Shown piece by piece: positions 63,713 to 64,000 of a DNA stretch of 64,000 bases (position 1 is its first letter; every line of letters begins with the position of its first letter). The stretch is from Sphingobium arseniciresistens (lineage in GTDB: Bacteria > Pseudomonadota > Alphaproteobacteria > Sphingomonadales > Sphingomonadaceae), in assembly GCA_029167225.1 (NCBI GenBank), contig JARFNK010000001.1, positions 496,001 through 560,000 on the forward strand, read 5' to 3'. The notes below the pieces were generated by a model. It was not told the DNA's origin. It searched no databases and saw only the letters and a program-made list of their open reading frames with translations. A program made the translations under genes and the position numbers.

Positions 63713-64000
63713 ATGAGCTGGAGAAGTGGTTTGTCAACAGCAGTTGCTATTCTAGATCCGCTAAGCGAACATGGGGGCATGCACTATTACGTCCATGATC
63801 AAGCATCTTCTCTAGTCAATAATCAAGTCCAGGTCACAGTATTTTCGCCTTCGACTCAGTTGGCCGAGCGGACGAGCTATAGGCACAAGGTCGCATTTCA
63901 GGGTGTTTACGGAAAAGCGCCAAAGCCGCTGCGCGCGGCACGCCTGCTATTCAACTATGTGAAAGCGATCGCGCAAGCCCGCGCGAGCGGTGCACGCTCA
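63713..64000 (+). CDS. Glycosyltransferase family 4-like protein, N-terminal fragment
   Basis: Open from ATG 63713 to the window end (96 codons, no stop). It reads MSWRSGLSTAVAILDPLSEH and then 'GGMHYYVHDQASSLVNNQVQVTVFSP', which is the N-terminal Rossmann part of GT4-type glycosyltransferases, in which a GG loop near the start contacts the acceptor. Base use is less GC-rich than that of the genes to the left, hinting at transferred DNA such as an exopolysaccharide cluster. A weak GACGGAAA site precedes the ATG. Confidence 0.7.
   Translation, partial: MSWRSGLSTAVAILDPLSEHGGMHYYVHDQASSLVNNQVQVTVFSPSTQLAERTSYRHKVAFQGVYGKAPKPLRAARLLFNYVKAIAQARASGARS

Overview
The window looks like a chromosomal segment of an alphaproteobacterium of the order Sphingomonadales, probably Sphingomonadaceae. 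The evidence is high GC, several TonB/FecI/FecR-type genes, a sphingomonad-style lasso peptide locus with a dedicated isopeptidase, and a conserved-looking core block of NDUFA9-like gene, uppP, gltD, DUF2059 gene and gltB. The genus cannot be fixed from the sequence alone.

Bases 1 to about 33226 are one end of an integrative and conjugative element (ICE). Its tyrosine integrase (31840-33063) lies next to the 3' end of a tRNA-Leu(CAG) gene at 33227-33313. The other end of the element, and presumably its coupling protein and type IV secretion genes, lie beyond the left edge. The transfer part holds a VirD2-like relaxase with an inverted-repeat region (oriT candidate), a lytic transglycosylase, the TraF signal peptidase, an HTH protein, a DUF736 protein, a ParB-like protein with a frameshift, a DUF2958 protein and an ArdC antirestriction protein. 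Control is layered. There is a LuxR/LuxI quorum-sensing pair with a phytanoyl-CoA dioxygenase-like gene and a GntR regulator. Divergent to luxR is a DUF6499/DUF2285 gene split by a +1 shift at TTT-C, which resembles the excision activator FseA of ICEMlSym(R7A). There is also an XRE repressor/ImmA protease pair facing a perfect 20-bp palindrome. Cargo follows: an exonuclease, a cluster of small proteins with a tyrosine phosphatase-like protein, and a complete lasso peptide system (20702-29925) of precursor, B1-B2 protease, macrocyclase, isopeptidase, TonB receptor, FecR and FecI. The predicted lasso core begins GRPGLQLE, with a Gly1-Glu8 ring.

From 33313 rightwards the DNA looks like core genome: an NDUFA9-like reductase, undecaprenyl-diphosphate phosphatase, and glutamate synthase gltD and gltB with a DUF2059 gene between them, closed by a strong terminator at 42276-42314. 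Next come a membrane-anchored protein of unknown function and a MobA-like nucleotidyltransferase/XdhC pair. A fructose phosphotransferase operon (fruB-fruK-fruA plus an OprB-type porin) is controlled by a divergent LacI-type regulator with two matching operators. Phosphoglucomutase, a GH92 mannosidase and a small cupin follow.

Bases 57653-62244 are a metal-resistance block: a CnrY/CnrX/CnrH-like anti-sigma, sensor and ECF sigma set that runs without gaps into the copper oxidase CopA and the Met/His-rich copper protein CopB. The right end holds a decayed IS3-family (IS407-type) element, a cluster of dyads, and the start of a glycosyltransferase gene that runs off the window.
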